Part shown: piece after piece, positions 37,404 through 46,687 of the stretch
How the letters are laid out: the number at the start of each line of letters is the position of its first letter
Position numbering within the stretch: the stretch's first letter is position 1
Source of the DNA: Microbispora oryzae
Lineage (GTDB): Bacteria; Actinomycetota; Actinomycetes; Streptosporangiales; Streptosporangiaceae
Assembly (NCBI RefSeq): GCF_017896165.1
Contig: NZ_JAFCNB010000006.1
Span: 62,001 to 126,000 of the forward strand
DNA: 64,000 nucleotides
Direction of reading: 5' to 3'
The notes under the pieces: generated by a model
What the model was told of the DNA's origin: nothing
The model's database searches: none
Seen by the model: only the letters and a program-made list of their open reading frames with translations
Program-made: the position numbers and the translations under genes

Positions 37404-38279
37404 TCAGCGGGACTGCATGATCTCCCGCATGAGACGGGCGGTCTCGCTCGGCGTGCGGCCGACGCGGACGCCGACCTTCTCCAGCGCTTCCTTCTTGGCC
37501 TGGGCGGTGCCGGCCGAGCCGGAGACGATGGCGCCTGCGTGGCCCATCGTCTTGCCCTCGGGCGCGGTGAAGCCGGCCACGTAGGCGACCACCGGCTTGG
37601 TGACGTGCTGCTCGATGAAGGCCGCGGCCCGCTCCTCGGCGTCGCCGCCGATCTCGCCGATCATCACGATGGCGTCGGTGCCCGGGTCGTCCTGGAACGC
37701 CTGGAGGGCGTCGATGTGCGTGGTGCCGATGACCGGGTCGCCGCCGATGCCCACGGCCGTCGAGAAGCCGTAGTCGCGCAGCTCGTACATGAGCTGGTAG
37801 GTCAGCGTGCCCGACTTCGACACCAGGCCGATGCGGCCGGGGGTCGTGATGTCGGCCGGAATGATGCCCGCGTTCGAGGCGCCGGGAGAGGCGATGCCGG
37901 GGCAGTTCGGCCCGATGATGCGGGTCTTGTTGCCCTTCGACACGGCGTACGCCCAGAACTCGGTGGTGTCGTGGACCGGGACGCCCTCGGTGATGACCAC
38001 GCAGAGCGGGATCTCGGCGTCGATCGCCTCGCGCACCGCGTCCTTGGTGAAGGCCGGCGGCACGAACACGACCGACACGTCCGCGCCGGTCTTCTCGATG
38101 GCCTCGGCCACCGTGCCGAAGACCGGCAGGCCCTCGTGGACGGTGCCGGCCTTGCGGGCGTTGACGCCGCCGACGACCCGGGCGCCGGCCGCGAGCATGC
38201 GACGCGTGTGCTTGGTGCCCTCCGCGCCGGTCATGCCCTGCACGATGATCTTGCTGTTCTCGGTGAGCCAGATGGCCAT
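37404..38279 (-). CDS. sucD: Succinyl-CoA synthetase alpha subunit
   Basis: TCA enzyme making ATP or GTP from succinyl-CoA. 291 residues. CoA-binding start [18 protein letters not shown], nucleotide/ligase features [10 protein letters not shown], and the phosphohistidine loop [17 protein letters not shown]. The ATG at 38279 overlaps the sucC stop by one base (TAATG), so the subunits are translated in step. Downstream lies the terminator at 37342-37370. Confidence 0.97.
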   Translation of the reverse strand: MAIWLTENSKIIVQGMTGAEGTKHTRRMLAAGARVVGGVNARKAGTVHEGLPVFGTVAEAIEKTGADVSVVFVPPAFTKDAVREAIDAEIPLCVVITEGVPVHDTTEFWAYAVSKGNKTRIIGPNCPGIASPGASNAGIIPADITTPGRIGLVSKSGTLTYQLMYELRDYGFSTAVGIGGDPVIGTTHIDALQAFQDDPGTDAIVMIGEIGGDAEERAAAFIEQHVTKPVVAYVAGFTAPEGKTMGHAGAIVSGSAGTAQAKKEALEKVGVRVGRTPSETARLMREIMQSR

Positions 38280-39460
38280 TACGCACCTACCGCGGCGAGC
38301 TCGGCGGCACGCTTGGCCGCTTCGTCCATGGTGTCCACAAGCTCGACGCGCGGGAGACCCGCGTCGGCGAGGATCTGCCGCCCGAGGGCGGCGTTGTTGC
38401 CGTCGAGCCGGACGACGAGCGGGTGGGTGACCTGCTCACCCCTGCTCTCCAGCAGATTGAAGGCGGAGACGATGCCGTTCGCGACGGCGTCGCAGGCGGT
38501 GATGCCGCCGAAGACGTTCACGAAGACCGACTTCACCGACGGGTCGGACAGGATGATCTCCAGGCCGTTGGCCATGACCTCCGCCGAGGCGCCGCCGCCG
38601 ATGTCGAGGAAGTTGGCCGGCCTCGGCTGCCCGGGGAACTCCTCACCCGCGTACGCGACGACGTCGAGGGTGGACATGACCAGACCCGCGCCGTTGCCGA
38701 TGATGCCGACCGTGCCGTCGAGCTTGACGTAGTTGAGGTGCTTCTCCTTGGCCCGCGCCTCCAGCGGGTCCTCGGCCGCCTTGTCGACGTAGACGCCGTG
38801 CTCCGGCTGGCGGAAGCCGGCGTTGTCGTCGAGCGTGACCTTGCCGTCGAGGGCCTTCACCTGGCCGTCGACCGACAGGATCATCGGGTTGACCTCGACG
38901 AGCGAGGCGTCCTCGTCCACGAAGACGGCCCACAGCTTCTCGATGAGCTCGGCCGCGCCGTCGAGCGCCTGCTGCGGCAGCCCGCCCGCCTGCGCGATCT
39001 CGCGCGCCCTGGCCCGGTCGACGCCGGTGATCGGGCTCACCGGGATCTTGGCGACCTTCTCCGGCGCGGTGTGCGCGACCTCTTCGATGTCCATACCGCC
39101 GGAGGCCGAGCAGATGGCCAGGAACGTGCGGTTGGCGCGGTCGAGGAGGAAGGAGAAGTAGTACTCCTCCGCGATCTGGCTGGCCTCCTCGATCAGGACC
39201 CGGTGGACCGTGTGGCCCTTGATGTCCATGCCGAGAATGGCCGTCGCCTTCTCGTACGCGTCGGTCGCGTCGTCGGCCACCTTCACGCCGCCGGCCTTGC
39301 CGCGACCGCCGGTCTTGACCTGGGCCTTGACGACAACCCGGCCCGTCAGCTGCTCGGCAGCCGCCCGCGCCTCCTCCGCGGTATGCGCGACGATGCCGCG
39401 CGGCACCGGGATGCCGTACTCCGCGAAGAGCTCCTTCGCCTGATGTTCGAACAGGTCCAC
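38279..39460 (-). CDS. sucC: Succinyl-CoA synthetase beta subunit
   Basis: ATP-grasp subunit binding nucleotide and succinate. 393 residues. Starts [22 protein letters not shown]; other marks are [28 protein letters not shown] (metal site), and [23 protein letters not shown] 39460 follows AAAAGGGAC; a longer in-frame extension to 39523 is Arg-rich and unlike homologues. First gene of the pair; 169 bp upstream separate it from icmB. Confidence 0.97.
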   Translation of the reverse strand: MDLFEHQAKELFAEYGIPVPRGIVAHTAEEARAAAEQLTGRVVVKAQVKTGGRGKAGGVKVADDATDAYEKATAILGMDIKGHTVHRVLIEEASQIAEEYYFSFLLDRANRTFLAICSASGGMDIEEVAHTAPEKVAKIPVSPITGVDRARAREIAQAGGLPQQALDGAAELIEKLWAVFVDEDASLVEVNPMILSVDGQVKALDGKVTLDDNAGFRQPEHGVYVDKAAEDPLEARAKEKHLNYVKLDGTVGIIGNGAGLVMSTLDVVAYAGEEFPGQPRPANFLDIGGGASAEVMANGLEIILSDPSVKSVFVNVFGGITACDAVANGIVSAFNLLESRGEQVTHPLVVRLDGNNAALGRQILADAGLPRVELVDTMDEAAKRAAELAAVGA

Positions 39461-39629
39461 GAGGGTCCGTCCCTTTTGAAGTCGAGGCCGGGCGCCGTCG
39501 TCCCGCCCGGCGATTCCGCGCATGAAGCCTAGTCCCAGCCAGGCGGTGGACTCGTCATCGGGGGCTGGAGTGCTCTGTCATCAACACCCCGATCGACCTG
39601 ACAGAAGACCCGTAAAGTGGCAAACGCCC

Positions 39630-40031
39630 TCAAACCGACGCGGGCACCGCCGCGCGCACCCACTCAACGATCTCCTGTGTCGTGGCGCCGGGCGTGAAGA
39701 TCCTCGCGACCCCCATCTTCTCCAGCTCGGGGATGTCGGCCTCGGGGATGATGCCGCCGCCGAAGACCACGATGTCGGCCGCGCCCTGTTCGCGCAGCAG
39801 TTCGATGACGCGCGCGAAGAGCGTCATGTGGGCGCCGGACAGGATCGACAGGCCGATGGCCGCCGCGTCCTCCTGGATCGCCGCCTGGACGATCTGCTCG
39901 GGCGTCTGGTGCAGCCCGGTGTAGACGACCTCCATCCCGGCGTCCCGCAGGGCCCGCGCCACGACCTTGACCCCGCGGTCGTGCCCGTCGAGGCCGGGCT
40001 TGGCGACGACGACCCGAATTCTGGCTTGCAT
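39630..40031 (-). CDS. icmB: Cobalamin-binding mutase small subunit (IcmB-like)
   Basis: 133 residues, just a B12-binding domain: [22 protein letters not shown] with the cobalt-ligating D-x-H-x-x-G (about 14-19), LSILSGAH and [26 protein letters not shown]. It closely matches the small subunit of isobutyryl-CoA mutase, which pairs with a separate large subunit not in the window. ATG 40031 follows GGGAGG. It is monocistronic, downstream of nothing on its strand, and adjacent to sucC, which handles the related succinyl-CoA product. A partner for ethylmalonyl-type mutases is the alternative. Confidence 0.88.
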   Translation of the reverse strand: MQARIRVVVAKPGLDGHDRGVKVVARALRDAGMEVVYTGLHQTPEQIVQAAIQEDAAAIGLSILSGAHMTLFARVIELLREQGAADIVVFGGGIIPEADIPELEKMGVARIFTPGATTQEIVEWVRAAVPASV

Positions 40032-40223
40032 GACGACCTCCCGATGGTGCCCGTCCCACATCCTTACCTGATCCCGCCGCACGCCACCAGGTGGCGGGCC
40101 CGCCGCCTTTCCACCATGTCACTTCACTTTCTGTCCGGATTGGCGTGATAAGTTCGTGATCATTAGTCGGGACAATTCCGTGGTCGCTCTTACTCCAGAA
40201 AGTACTCACGGGAGGAACCCCCT

Positions 40224-41123
40224 TTGAAGCGAACAATGGCGGCCCTGGCATGTGCGGCCACCGCCGCACTCATCGCGCCGGCCGTCGCCGTCCCCGCGCA
40301 CGCGCAGACCTTCGCGCAGGCGCAGGCCCGGGCCGGTGACCCGGTGTCCGCGCTGCGCAAGCAGTTCGTGACCGGCCACGGCGTCCGATTCGCGTCGTCC
40401 GGCAAGCTGAGCGTCGCCGGATCCGCGATCAAATACACGGCGAAGGGCGCATTCGCCTTCGGCCGCGCCGGGGTCGGCGCGTCCAACGTCACCCAGAAGG
40501 TCAATTACGGCGCCCTGCTCGGGAACAGCGAGAGCATGAAGGGCTTGAACGACCCCACCCGGATGATCGTCATCGGGAGAACGGGGTACATTTCCGGCGG
40601 TATTTACGCGAGCCTGCTCCCGGAGGGCAAGACCTGGCTCCGGGTTCCCAATACGAGCCCGGACGCGGTCCTGCAGGCCCTCGGCGGGTTCGTCAACCCC
40701 ACCGACTGGCGGAACCTCAAGACGGTCCTCGCGAGCACCAAGGCCAAGGGAGCCGGCGGTGTCGTCAACGGCGCGAAGACCACGCTCTACCAGGGCACGA
40801 TCACGCTGAAGCAGCTCGCCCAGGCCACCCCCTCGCTGAAGCGTGGGATCGCGTCCCTCGGCGGCGACGCCGGCAAGGTCGTGGTGAACTGGAAGGTCTG
40901 GGTCGGCTCCGACCAGCTCGTCCGCCGGGTGTCCACCTCGACGGACATCAAGATGAAGGTCGAGAAGTCCTCCATCGTGTTCACCGTGACCGACACCACC
41001 GCCTACACCGGATGGGGCACGAAGGTCTCGGTCAAGGCCCCGCCGAAGGCCCAGGTGGCCAATATGTCTGACATCGACGGCACCGTGCCGGACGTTCCGG
41101 GCACCATCAACCTGGGTGACTGA
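40224..41123 (+). CDS. Secreted protein, LppX/LprG-like fold suspected
   Basis: 299 residues. Signal peptide MKRTMAALACAATAALIAPAVAVPAHA with AxA cleavage and no lipobox Cys. The mature protein is beta-rich with SSGKLSVAGSAIKYTAKGAF, RMIVIGRTGYISGGIYASLLPEGKTWLRVP and late VNWKVWVGSDQLVRRVSTSTDIKM, the layout of LppX/LprG-type lipid-binding proteins (DUF1396-like). TTG 40224 is 8 nt after GGGAGG. More A/T-ending codons (aaa, aat, att) than neighbours suggest a different expression or origin. A TAAGTT box (40149-40154) lies 69 nt upstream. Assignment is tentative. Confidence 0.65.
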   Translation: MKRTMAALACAATAALIAPAVAVPAHAQTFAQAQARAGDPVSALRKQFVTGHGVRFASSGKLSVAGSAIKYTAKGAFAFGRAGVGASNVTQKVNYGALLGNSESMKGLNDPTRMIVIGRTGYISGGIYASLLPEGKTWLRVPNTSPDAVLQALGGFVNPTDWRNLKTVLASTKAKGAGGVVNGAKTTLYQGTITLKQLAQATPSLKRGIASLGGDAGKVVVNWKVWVGSDQLVRRVSTSTDIKMKVEKSSIVFTVTDTTAYTGWGTKVSVKAPPKAQVANMSDIDGTVPDVPGTINLGD

Positions 41124-41144
41124 GCCCGGCGACTGAGTCTCCGC

Positions 41145-41176
41145 GGCGGCCGGAGCGCGGCTCGCGCCCGGCCGCC
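41145..41176. terminator. Bidirectional terminator between convergent genes
   Basis: GGCGGCCGG / CCGGCCGCC-type arms (9 bp) with an inner GCGCG-GCT-CGCGC hairpin and one bulged A, between the secreted protein stop (41123) and the pcrA stop (41190). Confidence 0.6.
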
Positions 41177-41189
41177 CGCGTGAGCGGCG

Positions 41190-43430
41190 TCAGAGTTTGT
41201 CGATCGGGGCGTAGGCGAGCAGCAGGGTCTTCTCTCCCTCGCTGCCAAAGTCGATCTTCACCCTGGTCTTCTCGGCCACGCCGTCCACACTGACGACCGT
41301 GCCGAGCCCGAACGTGTCGTGCGTGACCCGGTCGCCGGGCGAGAGGGCGGGGATCACCCGGCCGCCGGCCTTCGGGGCGGGAGCCGTCCTGGTCTGCCTG
41401 GTGGTCGCGGCCGACCAGGCGTTCTTCCCCGGGTCGCCGCGCCAGTCGAGCAGGTCGACGGGCACCTCGGAGAGGAACCGCGACGCCGGGTTGAACGCCG
41501 GCGCGCCCCACGAGGACCGTACGGCCGATCTGGACAGGTAGAGCCGCTGCTTGGCCCGGGTGATGCCGACGTAGGCCAGCCGCCGCTCCTCCTCCAGCTC
41601 CTTGGGGTCGCTCAGCGAACGCATGTGGGGGAAGACGCCGTCTTCCATGCCGGTCAGGAAGACCACCGGGAATTCCAGGCCCTTGGCGGTGTGCAGCGTC
41701 ATCAGCGTGACCACGCCGCCGCGGTCCTCGCCTTCGGGGATCTGGTCGGCGTCGGCGACCAGGGAGACCTGTTCCAGGAAGTCGACCAGCGTGCCGTCCG
41801 GATTGCCCTCCTCGAACTCGGCGGCCACCGAGATCAGCTCGTTGAGGTTCTCCAGGCGGCTCTCGTCCTGCGGGTCGCCCGACGTCTCCAGCTCGGTGCG
41901 GTAGCCGGTGCTGTTCAGCACCTCCTCCGCGAGCTCGGAGATCGGCAGCTCCTTGGCCCGCAGGTCGTCCAGAACGGCGACGAAGTCGCGGATCGCGTTG
42001 AGCGACCGGGTGGCGATGCCGGGAGCCTCGGCGGCCCGGCGCAGACCCTCCCAGAAGCTGATCCGCTCGCGGTTGGCGAACGCCTCGACCATTGCCTCGG
42101 CGCGGTCGCCGATGCCCCGCTTGGGCACGTTGAGGATCCGCCGCAGCGAGACCGTGTCGTTCGGGTTGGCCAGGACCCGCAGGTAGGCGAGCAGGTCCTT
42201 GACCTCCTTGCGCTCGTAGAACCGCACCCCGCCCACGACCTTGTACGGCAGGCCGGTGCGGATGAAGATCTCCTCGAACACCCGGGAGGCGGCGTTGGTG
42301 CGGTAGAAGACCGCGACGTCGCCGGGGGCGACCCCGTGATCGTCGGTGAGCCGGTCGACCTCCTGAGCGACGAATATGGCCTCGTCGTGCTCGTTGTCCG
42401 CGACGTACCCGACGATCTTGGCGCCGGTGCCCTGGTCGGACCAGAGGTTCTTCGGCTTGCGGCCCTCGTTGCGCGAGATGACCGCGTTGGCCGCGTCGAG
42501 GATGGTCTGCGTGGACCGGTAGTTCTGTTCAAGCAGGATCGTCCGCGCGTCGGGGTAGTCGCGCTCGAACTCCAGGATGTTGCGGATCGTGGCGCCGCGG
42601 AACGCGTAGATCGACTGGTCGGCGTCGCCGACCACGACCAGCTCGGCGGGCTCCACGCCCTCGCGCACGACCTCGCCGTCGGCGGTGCGCACCTCCGGCC
42701 GTCCGACGAGCTCGCGGACCAGCGTGTACTGCGCGTGGTTGGTGTCCTGGTATTCGTCGACCATGACGTGCCGGAACCGTAACCGGTAGTGCTCGGCCAC
42801 CTCGGGGAACAGCTGGAACAGCGTGACCGTCAGCATGATCAGGTCGTCGAAGTCCATCGCGCCGGCCTCGGTCAGCCGCCGCTGGTAGGTCCGGTACGCC
42901 TCGGCGAGCGTGCGCTCCAGGTGGGTCTGCGCCCGGTCGGCCGCGCTCTCGTAGTCGATGAGCTCGTTCTTCAGGTTGCTGACCTGCGCGGAGAACGAGC
43001 GCGGCGGGTAGCGCTTGGGGTCGAGGTCGAGCTCGCGGCAGACCATCGCCATGAGCCGCTGCGAGTCGGCCTGGTCGTAGATGGAGAAGCTGGAGGGAAA
43101 CCCGAGCCGCTTGGCCTCCCGGCGCAGGATCCGCACGCAGGCGCTGTGGAAGGTCATCACCCACATCGCCTTGGAGCGGGGGCCGATCAGCTTGTCCACC
43201 CGCTCCTTCATCTCGCGGGCCGCCTTGTTGGTGAAGGTGATCGCGAGGATCTCCCCGGGCTGGACCCCGCGCTCGGACAGCAGGTAGGCGATGCGGTGGG
43301 TGAGCACCCGCGTCTTGCCCGAGCCGGCCCCCGCGACGATCAGCAGGGGACTGCCCTGGTGGATGACGGCCTCCCGCTGTTGCGGGTTGAGACCGTCGAG
43401 CAAAGGATGGGTGGCGGCTCGGGTGGACAC
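41190..43430 (-). CDS. pcrA: ATP-dependent DNA helicase PcrA/UvrD
   Basis: Superfamily 1A 3'-5' helicase for repair and replication-transcription conflicts. 746 residues. Motif I GAGSGKTRV (about 34-42), Ia FTNKAAREMKERV, II VDEYQDTNHAQY, III GDADQSIYAFRGA, IV LEQNYRSTQTIL, V TLMTLHTAKGLEFPVVFLTG, VI EERRLAYVGITRAK. The C-terminal PcrA-type Tudor-like domain (ALSPGDRVTHDTFGLGTVVSVDG) binds RNA polymerase. Start GTG 43430. Divergent from the LmbE-like gene. Confidence 0.97.
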   Translation of the reverse strand: MSTRAATHPLLDGLNPQQREAVIHQGSPLLIVAGAGSGKTRVLTHRIAYLLSERGVQPGEILAITFTNKAAREMKERVDKLIGPRSKAMWVMTFHSACVRILRREAKRLGFPSSFSIYDQADSQRLMAMVCRELDLDPKRYPPRSFSAQVSNLKNELIDYESAADRAQTHLERTLAEAYRTYQRRLTEAGAMDFDDLIMLTVTLFQLFPEVAEHYRLRFRHVMVDEYQDTNHAQYTLVRELVGRPEVRTADGEVVREGVEPAELVVVGDADQSIYAFRGATIRNILEFERDYPDARTILLEQNYRSTQTILDAANAVISRNEGRKPKNLWSDQGTGAKIVGYVADNEHDEAIFVAQEVDRLTDDHGVAPGDVAVFYRTNAASRVFEEIFIRTGLPYKVVGGVRFYERKEVKDLLAYLRVLANPNDTVSLRRILNVPKRGIGDRAEAMVEAFANRERISFWEGLRRAAEAPGIATRSLNAIRDFVAVLDDLRAKELPISELAEEVLNSTGYRTELETSGDPQDESRLENLNELISVAAEFEEGNPDGTLVDFLEQVSLVADADQIPEGEDRGGVVTLMTLHTAKGLEFPVVFLTGMEDGVFPHMRSLSDPKELEEERRLAYVGITRAKQRLYLSRSAVRSSWGAPAFNPASRFLSEVPVDLLDWRGDPGKNAWSAATTRQTRTAPAPKAGGRVIPALSPGDRVTHDTFGLGTVVSVDGVAEKTRVKIDFGSEGEKTLLLAYAPIDKL

Positions 43431-43525
43431 GTCCTAAGGGTATTGCGGCCCACCGACATCCGGGGCCCACCCGCCTGGCAAGTCACGTTTAAGGTGATGT
43501 GCCGGAACTGTGAGAAAGGGCTTCG

Positions 43526-44245
43526 ATGCTGGGCGAAGACGAGATCGACAGAGTACTCGCGGTCGTCGCGCACCCCGACGACGTCGACTTCGGCGCGGCG
43601 GGCACGGTGGCCAGGCTGACCTCGGCGGGCGTCGAGGTCGTCTACTGCGTGGTCACCGACGGCGACGCGGGTGGTTACGACCGGGAGATGGACAACGGCG
43701 GCATGGCCGAAGTGCGCCGGGCCGAGCAGACGGCCGCCGCCAAGTGCGTCGGCGTCTCCGACATCCGCTTCCTCGGCTATCCGGACGGAGCCGTCGAGCA
43801 GACCCTCGGGCTGCGCCGCGACATCGCACGGGTCATCCGCCAGGTGCGTCCGGACGTCGTGATCACCTCGTCGCCGGAGCGCAACTACGTCCGCATCTAC
43901 CCGAGCCACCCCGACCATCGGGCCGTCGGCGGCGCGACCCTCGACGCTGTCTATCCCGACGCCCGCAACCCGTACGCCTTCCCCGAGTTGCTCGCGGACG
44001 AGCGCCTCGAGGCCTGGACGGTGCGGGAGGTGTGGCTCAACGGCTCCCCCACCCCCGATTCGTACGTCGACGTGACGAGCACGGCCGAGCGGAAGATCTC
44101 CGCGCTGCGCGCGCACGTCAGCCAGACCTCCCACATGGACGACCTCGACGGCATGATCAAGGGCATGCTCTCGCACCACGCGGCGGCGGCCGGGCTGCCG
44201 GAGGGCTCGCTCGCCGAGGCGTTCCAGGTCGTCGTCACTGCCTAA
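43526..44245 (+). CDS. LmbE/PIG-L family deacetylase
   Basis: Zinc-dependent N-deacetylase, 239 residues. Zinc site H16-P-D-D19 (AVVAHPDDVDFG) and H128-P-D-H131 (SHPDHRAVG); catalytic D18/D19. Family members include mycothiol enzymes MshB and Mca and antibiotic or sugar deacetylases. The acidic loop (GYDREMDNGG) and short C-terminus differ from MshB/Mca, so it is not assigned to mycothiol. ATG 43526 follows AGAAAGGGCTTCG. Followed by a clear terminator. Confidence 0.88.
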   Translation: MLGEDEIDRVLAVVAHPDDVDFGAAGTVARLTSAGVEVVYCVVTDGDAGGYDREMDNGGMAEVRRAEQTAAAKCVGVSDIRFLGYPDGAVEQTLGLRRDIARVIRQVRPDVVITSSPERNYVRIYPSHPDHRAVGGATLDAVYPDARNPYAFPELLADERLEAWTVREVWLNGSPTPDSYVDVTSTAERKISALRAHVSQTSHMDDLDGMIKGMLSHHAAAAGLPEGSLAEAFQVVVTA

Positions 44246-44263
44246 CCGTCGACGCGCGCTCTC

Positions 44264-44292
44264 CCACCCGGGGGTCCTCCATCCCCGGGTGG
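44264..44292 (+). terminator. Terminator of the LmbE-like gene
   Basis: CCACCCGGGG and CCCCGGGTGG pair over 10 bp with a 9-nt loop, 19 nt after the stop at 44245. Confidence 0.65.
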
Positions 44293-44342
44293 AGGTCCGC
44301 GGCTCCATCCCCGCGCCGATCCGCCGGGCGGGGTCCGGAGCC

Positions 44343-44348
44343 TACGGT
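44343..44348 (+). promoter_or_regulatory. -10 box of a probable leaderless promoter
   Basis: TACGGT ends exactly 7 nt before the ATG at 44356, and there is no Shine-Dalgarno sequence. This starts the three-gene membrane protein, kinase, regulator operon. Confidence 0.45.
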
Positions 44349-44355
44349 CGGGCCC

Positions 44356-44856
44356 ATGGACATCTCCAACGTCGTACTGATCGTCGCCGCCGTCGCGTTC
44401 GTCATCTACCGCCAGACGGCGACGCGCCCCACGGAGCGCCGCGGCGCCCTCTACGTCTGTGCCGCGATGGTCCTTTACAGCATCGCGGGCGGCGGGCTGG
44501 TCGACCCGCGTCACACGGCGCTCAGCGTCGGTCTCCTCGCGGCCGAACTGATCCTGGCCGTGGCCCTCGGCGCCGTCCGCGCGCTGACCGTCCGCGTGTG
44601 GCGCGACGAGACGGGCGTCGCCTGGGCCCGGGGCACCGCGTGGACGTTCGCCGCATGGGCCGGCTCCATAGCCGCCAGGGTCGTCCTCTACGCCCTGGGA
44701 CAGGCCGCCGGCGTCAACCAGCCGACCAACGCGCTCTTCTTCTTCGTGGGGATCACCCTGGGCACCCAGGCGCTCCTGGTCGCGCGCCGGGGCCGCGCGC
44801 TGCCCGCTCCCGCCGTACGGCGGCAGGAGCCGCTCGACGGTAGCGTCGTGATGTGA
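44356..44856 (+). CDS. DUF1453/CcdC-like membrane protein
   Basis: 166 residues with four to five helices: MDISNVVLIVAAVAFVIYRQ, GALYVCAAMVLYSIAGGGL, ALSVGLLAAELILAVALGAV, AAWAGSIAARVVLYAL and NALFFFVGITLGTQALL. The order RQ-T-x-x-R followed by an ALTVRVWRDE loop recalls DUF1453/CcdC proteins that accompany two-component pairs in actinobacteria. Its stop overlaps the kinase GTG by 4 nt (GTGATGTGA context), so it is an operon partner, perhaps a sensing accessory. Confidence 0.7.
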   Translation: MDISNVVLIVAAVAFVIYRQTATRPTERRGALYVCAAMVLYSIAGGGLVDPRHTALSVGLLAAELILAVALGAVRALTVRVWRDETGVAWARGTAWTFAAWAGSIAARVVLYALGQAAGVNQPTNALFFFVGITLGTQALLVARRGRALPAPAVRRQEPLDGSVVM

Positions 44857-45983
44857 ATGCGCGCAGGTGGGAGGGCACGGCCGGACCAGTCGTCCTGCGG
44901 CTCGGGCTGGTCGCGCTCTTCGTGGTGGCCCAGGCGGGCACCCCGCCCGGTCTGGGCCTCACCGAACGCGGCCCCGGCTACCTCGTCCTCACCTTCCTGG
45001 TGGCGATGGCGGTGACCGGGACGGCGACGGCCAGTCTCTCCCGCCGGAACGGCCGGTCCTGGCCGGCCCCGTTCGGCGTGCCGCTCGCGGTGGTGCTCAC
45101 CGGCTGCGCGATCGCGCTGTCGATCGGCCTGCTCGCCTTCGCGTACACGCCGCTCGCGGTCTCGGCGCTGCTCTATCTGGTGGGCGTGGCAGCCGTACGC
45201 CACCCGCTCCGATACTCCCTGCCGCTGGCGCTCATCGCGATCGCCGGCCTGCTGTGGCGGTCCGTGGAGACCCTCCAGGTCGCCCACGAGCTAGGGCTGT
45301 GCGTCAGCACCTGCCTGGTGTTCCTCATCGCGTACTCGGTCAGGCAGCGCAGGCAGGCCAGGTCGGCCGAGGCGCGGGAGGCGGTGCTGGCCGAGCGCGC
45401 CCGCATCGCCCGGGAGATCCACGACATCCTCGCCCACTCGCTCTCGGCGCAGATCGTCCACCTGGAGGGGGCCCGGCTGCTGCTGCGGGCCGACCGCGCG
45501 CAGGAGGCGCTCGACCGGGTCGACCGCGCCAGAGACCTGGCCAAGAGCGGTCTGGAGGAGGCGCGCCGGGCGGTGGCCGCCCTGCGGGGCGACGTCCCAC
45601 CGCTGACGGAGGCGTTGAAGGCGCTGGCCGAGGAGTTCCGGATCGCGACCGGCCACGACTGCGAGGTCGTGGTGGACGGCGTCGAGCGCGGCCTCTCCCC
45701 CGAGACCGCGCTCGCCGTCTTCCGCACGGCGCAGGAGGCCGTGACGAACGTCGGCCGCCACGCGCCCGGAGCGCCGGCGACCGTCCGGCTCACCTTCCTG
45801 GACGGCGGCTGCGAGCTGGAGGTCGGCAACCCCGCCGGCGACTCCCCGGAGACGCCGGCGGAAGGATCTGGAGGAGGATACGGACTCGTGGGCATGCGAG
45901 AACGCGCCGAACTGCTCGGCGGCACGCTGGAGGCCGGGCCGTCCGGCCGGGGGTTCCGGGTGCGGCTGTGGGTGCCGGCATGA
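44853..45983 (+). CDS. Sensor histidine kinase, NarL/DesK type (HisKA_3)
   Basis: 376 residues. Five to six helices (about 11-165) without a large extracytoplasmic domain, a short coiled linker RQRRQARSAEAREAVLAERAR, then HisKA_3 with phosphoacceptor H190 (AREIHDILAHSLSAQIVHL) and a GHKL ATPase (N box AVFRTAQEAVTNVGRHA, G box YGLVGMRERAELLGG). It signals membrane or intramembrane stress to the response regulator downstream; both overlap by 4 nt (ATGA). Stimulus unknown. Confidence 0.92.
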   Translation: MNARRWEGTAGPVVLRLGLVALFVVAQAGTPPGLGLTERGPGYLVLTFLVAMAVTGTATASLSRRNGRSWPAPFGVPLAVVLTGCAIALSIGLLAFAYTPLAVSALLYLVGVAAVRHPLRYSLPLALIAIAGLLWRSVETLQVAHELGLCVSTCLVFLIAYSVRQRRQARSAEAREAVLAERARIAREIHDILAHSLSAQIVHLEGARLLLRADRAQEALDRVDRARDLAKSGLEEARRAVAALRGDVPPLTEALKALAEEFRIATGHDCEVVVDGVERGLSPETALAVFRTAQEAVTNVGRHAPGAPATVRLTFLDGGCELEVGNPAGDSPETPAEGSGGGYGLVGMRERAELLGGTLEAGPSGRGFRVRLWVPA

Positions 45984-46687
45984 CGGCGCGGGTGCTGGTC
46001 GTCGACGACCAGGCGGTGGTACGCGACGGGCTCGTGCTGCTGCTCGGCCTGCTGCCGGGCATCGAGGTGGCCGGCTCGGCCGGGGACGGCGAGGCGGCGC
46101 TGCGGCTGATCGCGGAGCGGCGGCCCGATGTGGTGCTGATGGACCTGCGGATGCCCCGGATGAACGGCGTCGAGGCCACCCGCAGGATCCGGGCGGAGTT
46201 TCCCGACACCCAGGTGGTGGTGCTCACCACCTATTCGGACGACGAGTCGGTGTTCGCCGCCCTGCGCGCCGGGGCGCGGGGGTTCCTGACCAAGAGCGCC
46301 GACTCCGACGAGATCGCCAGGGCCGTACGGACCGTCATGAACGGCGACGCCCAGCTCGACCCAGGCGTGCAGCGCCGGCTGCTGAACACCGTGACGGCCC
46401 TGCCTGAGCCGCCCGCCCCGCGAGGGCCGGCGGAAGAGGGCGGCCGCGGGCGGCCATCGGCCCCGGAGACCCTCCCCGACGGGCTGACTCCGCGCGAGGC
46501 GGAGGTGCTCCGCCTGATCGCCCGGGGTATGTCGAACGCGGAGATCGCCGCCGCGCTGTTCATCGTCGAGACCACGGTCAAGACGCACATCAACAACCTG
46601 TTCGCCAAGGCGGGGCTGCGCGACCGGGCCCAGGCGGTCGTCTACGCCTACCGACACGACCTCGCGGACCCACGGGACGGCGGCTGA
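45980..46687 (+). CDS. Response regulator, NarL/LuxR type
   Basis: 235 residues. Receiver domain 1-120: acid pair D9/D10, phospho-acceptor D55 (VVLMDLRMPRMNG), T in VVLTTYS, K in GFLTKSADSDE. A long Gly/Pro/Glu-rich linker (about 133-165), then the LuxR DNA-binding domain LTPREAEVLRLIARGMSNAEIAAALFIVETTVKTHINNLFAK. Its last 40 nt overlap the convergent CPBP protease gene. Confidence 0.93.
   Translation: MTARVLVVDDQAVVRDGLVLLLGLLPGIEVAGSAGDGEAALRLIAERRPDVVLMDLRMPRMNGVEATRRIRAEFPDTQVVVLTTYSDDESVFAALRAGARGFLTKSADSDEIARAVRTVMNGDAQLDPGVQRRLLNTVTALPEPPAPRGPAEEGGRGRPSAPETLPDGLTPREAEVLRLIARGMSNAEIAAALFIVETTVKTHINNLFAKAGLRDRAQAVVYAYRHDLADPRDGG

Noticed and set aside
41319-42782. Long open frames on the strand opposite pcrA, citrate synthase, folD and other genes
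   Set aside because: They mirror the GC-rich third positions of real genes on the other strand, have low-complexity Arg/Gly/Asp/His composition and no domain signatures.
43526-44245. Assigning the LmbE-like deacetylase to mycothiol synthesis (mshB) or mca
   Set aside because: It has the HPDD zinc motif but lacks the length and other residues I associate with MshB or Mca; no mycothiol neighbour genes.
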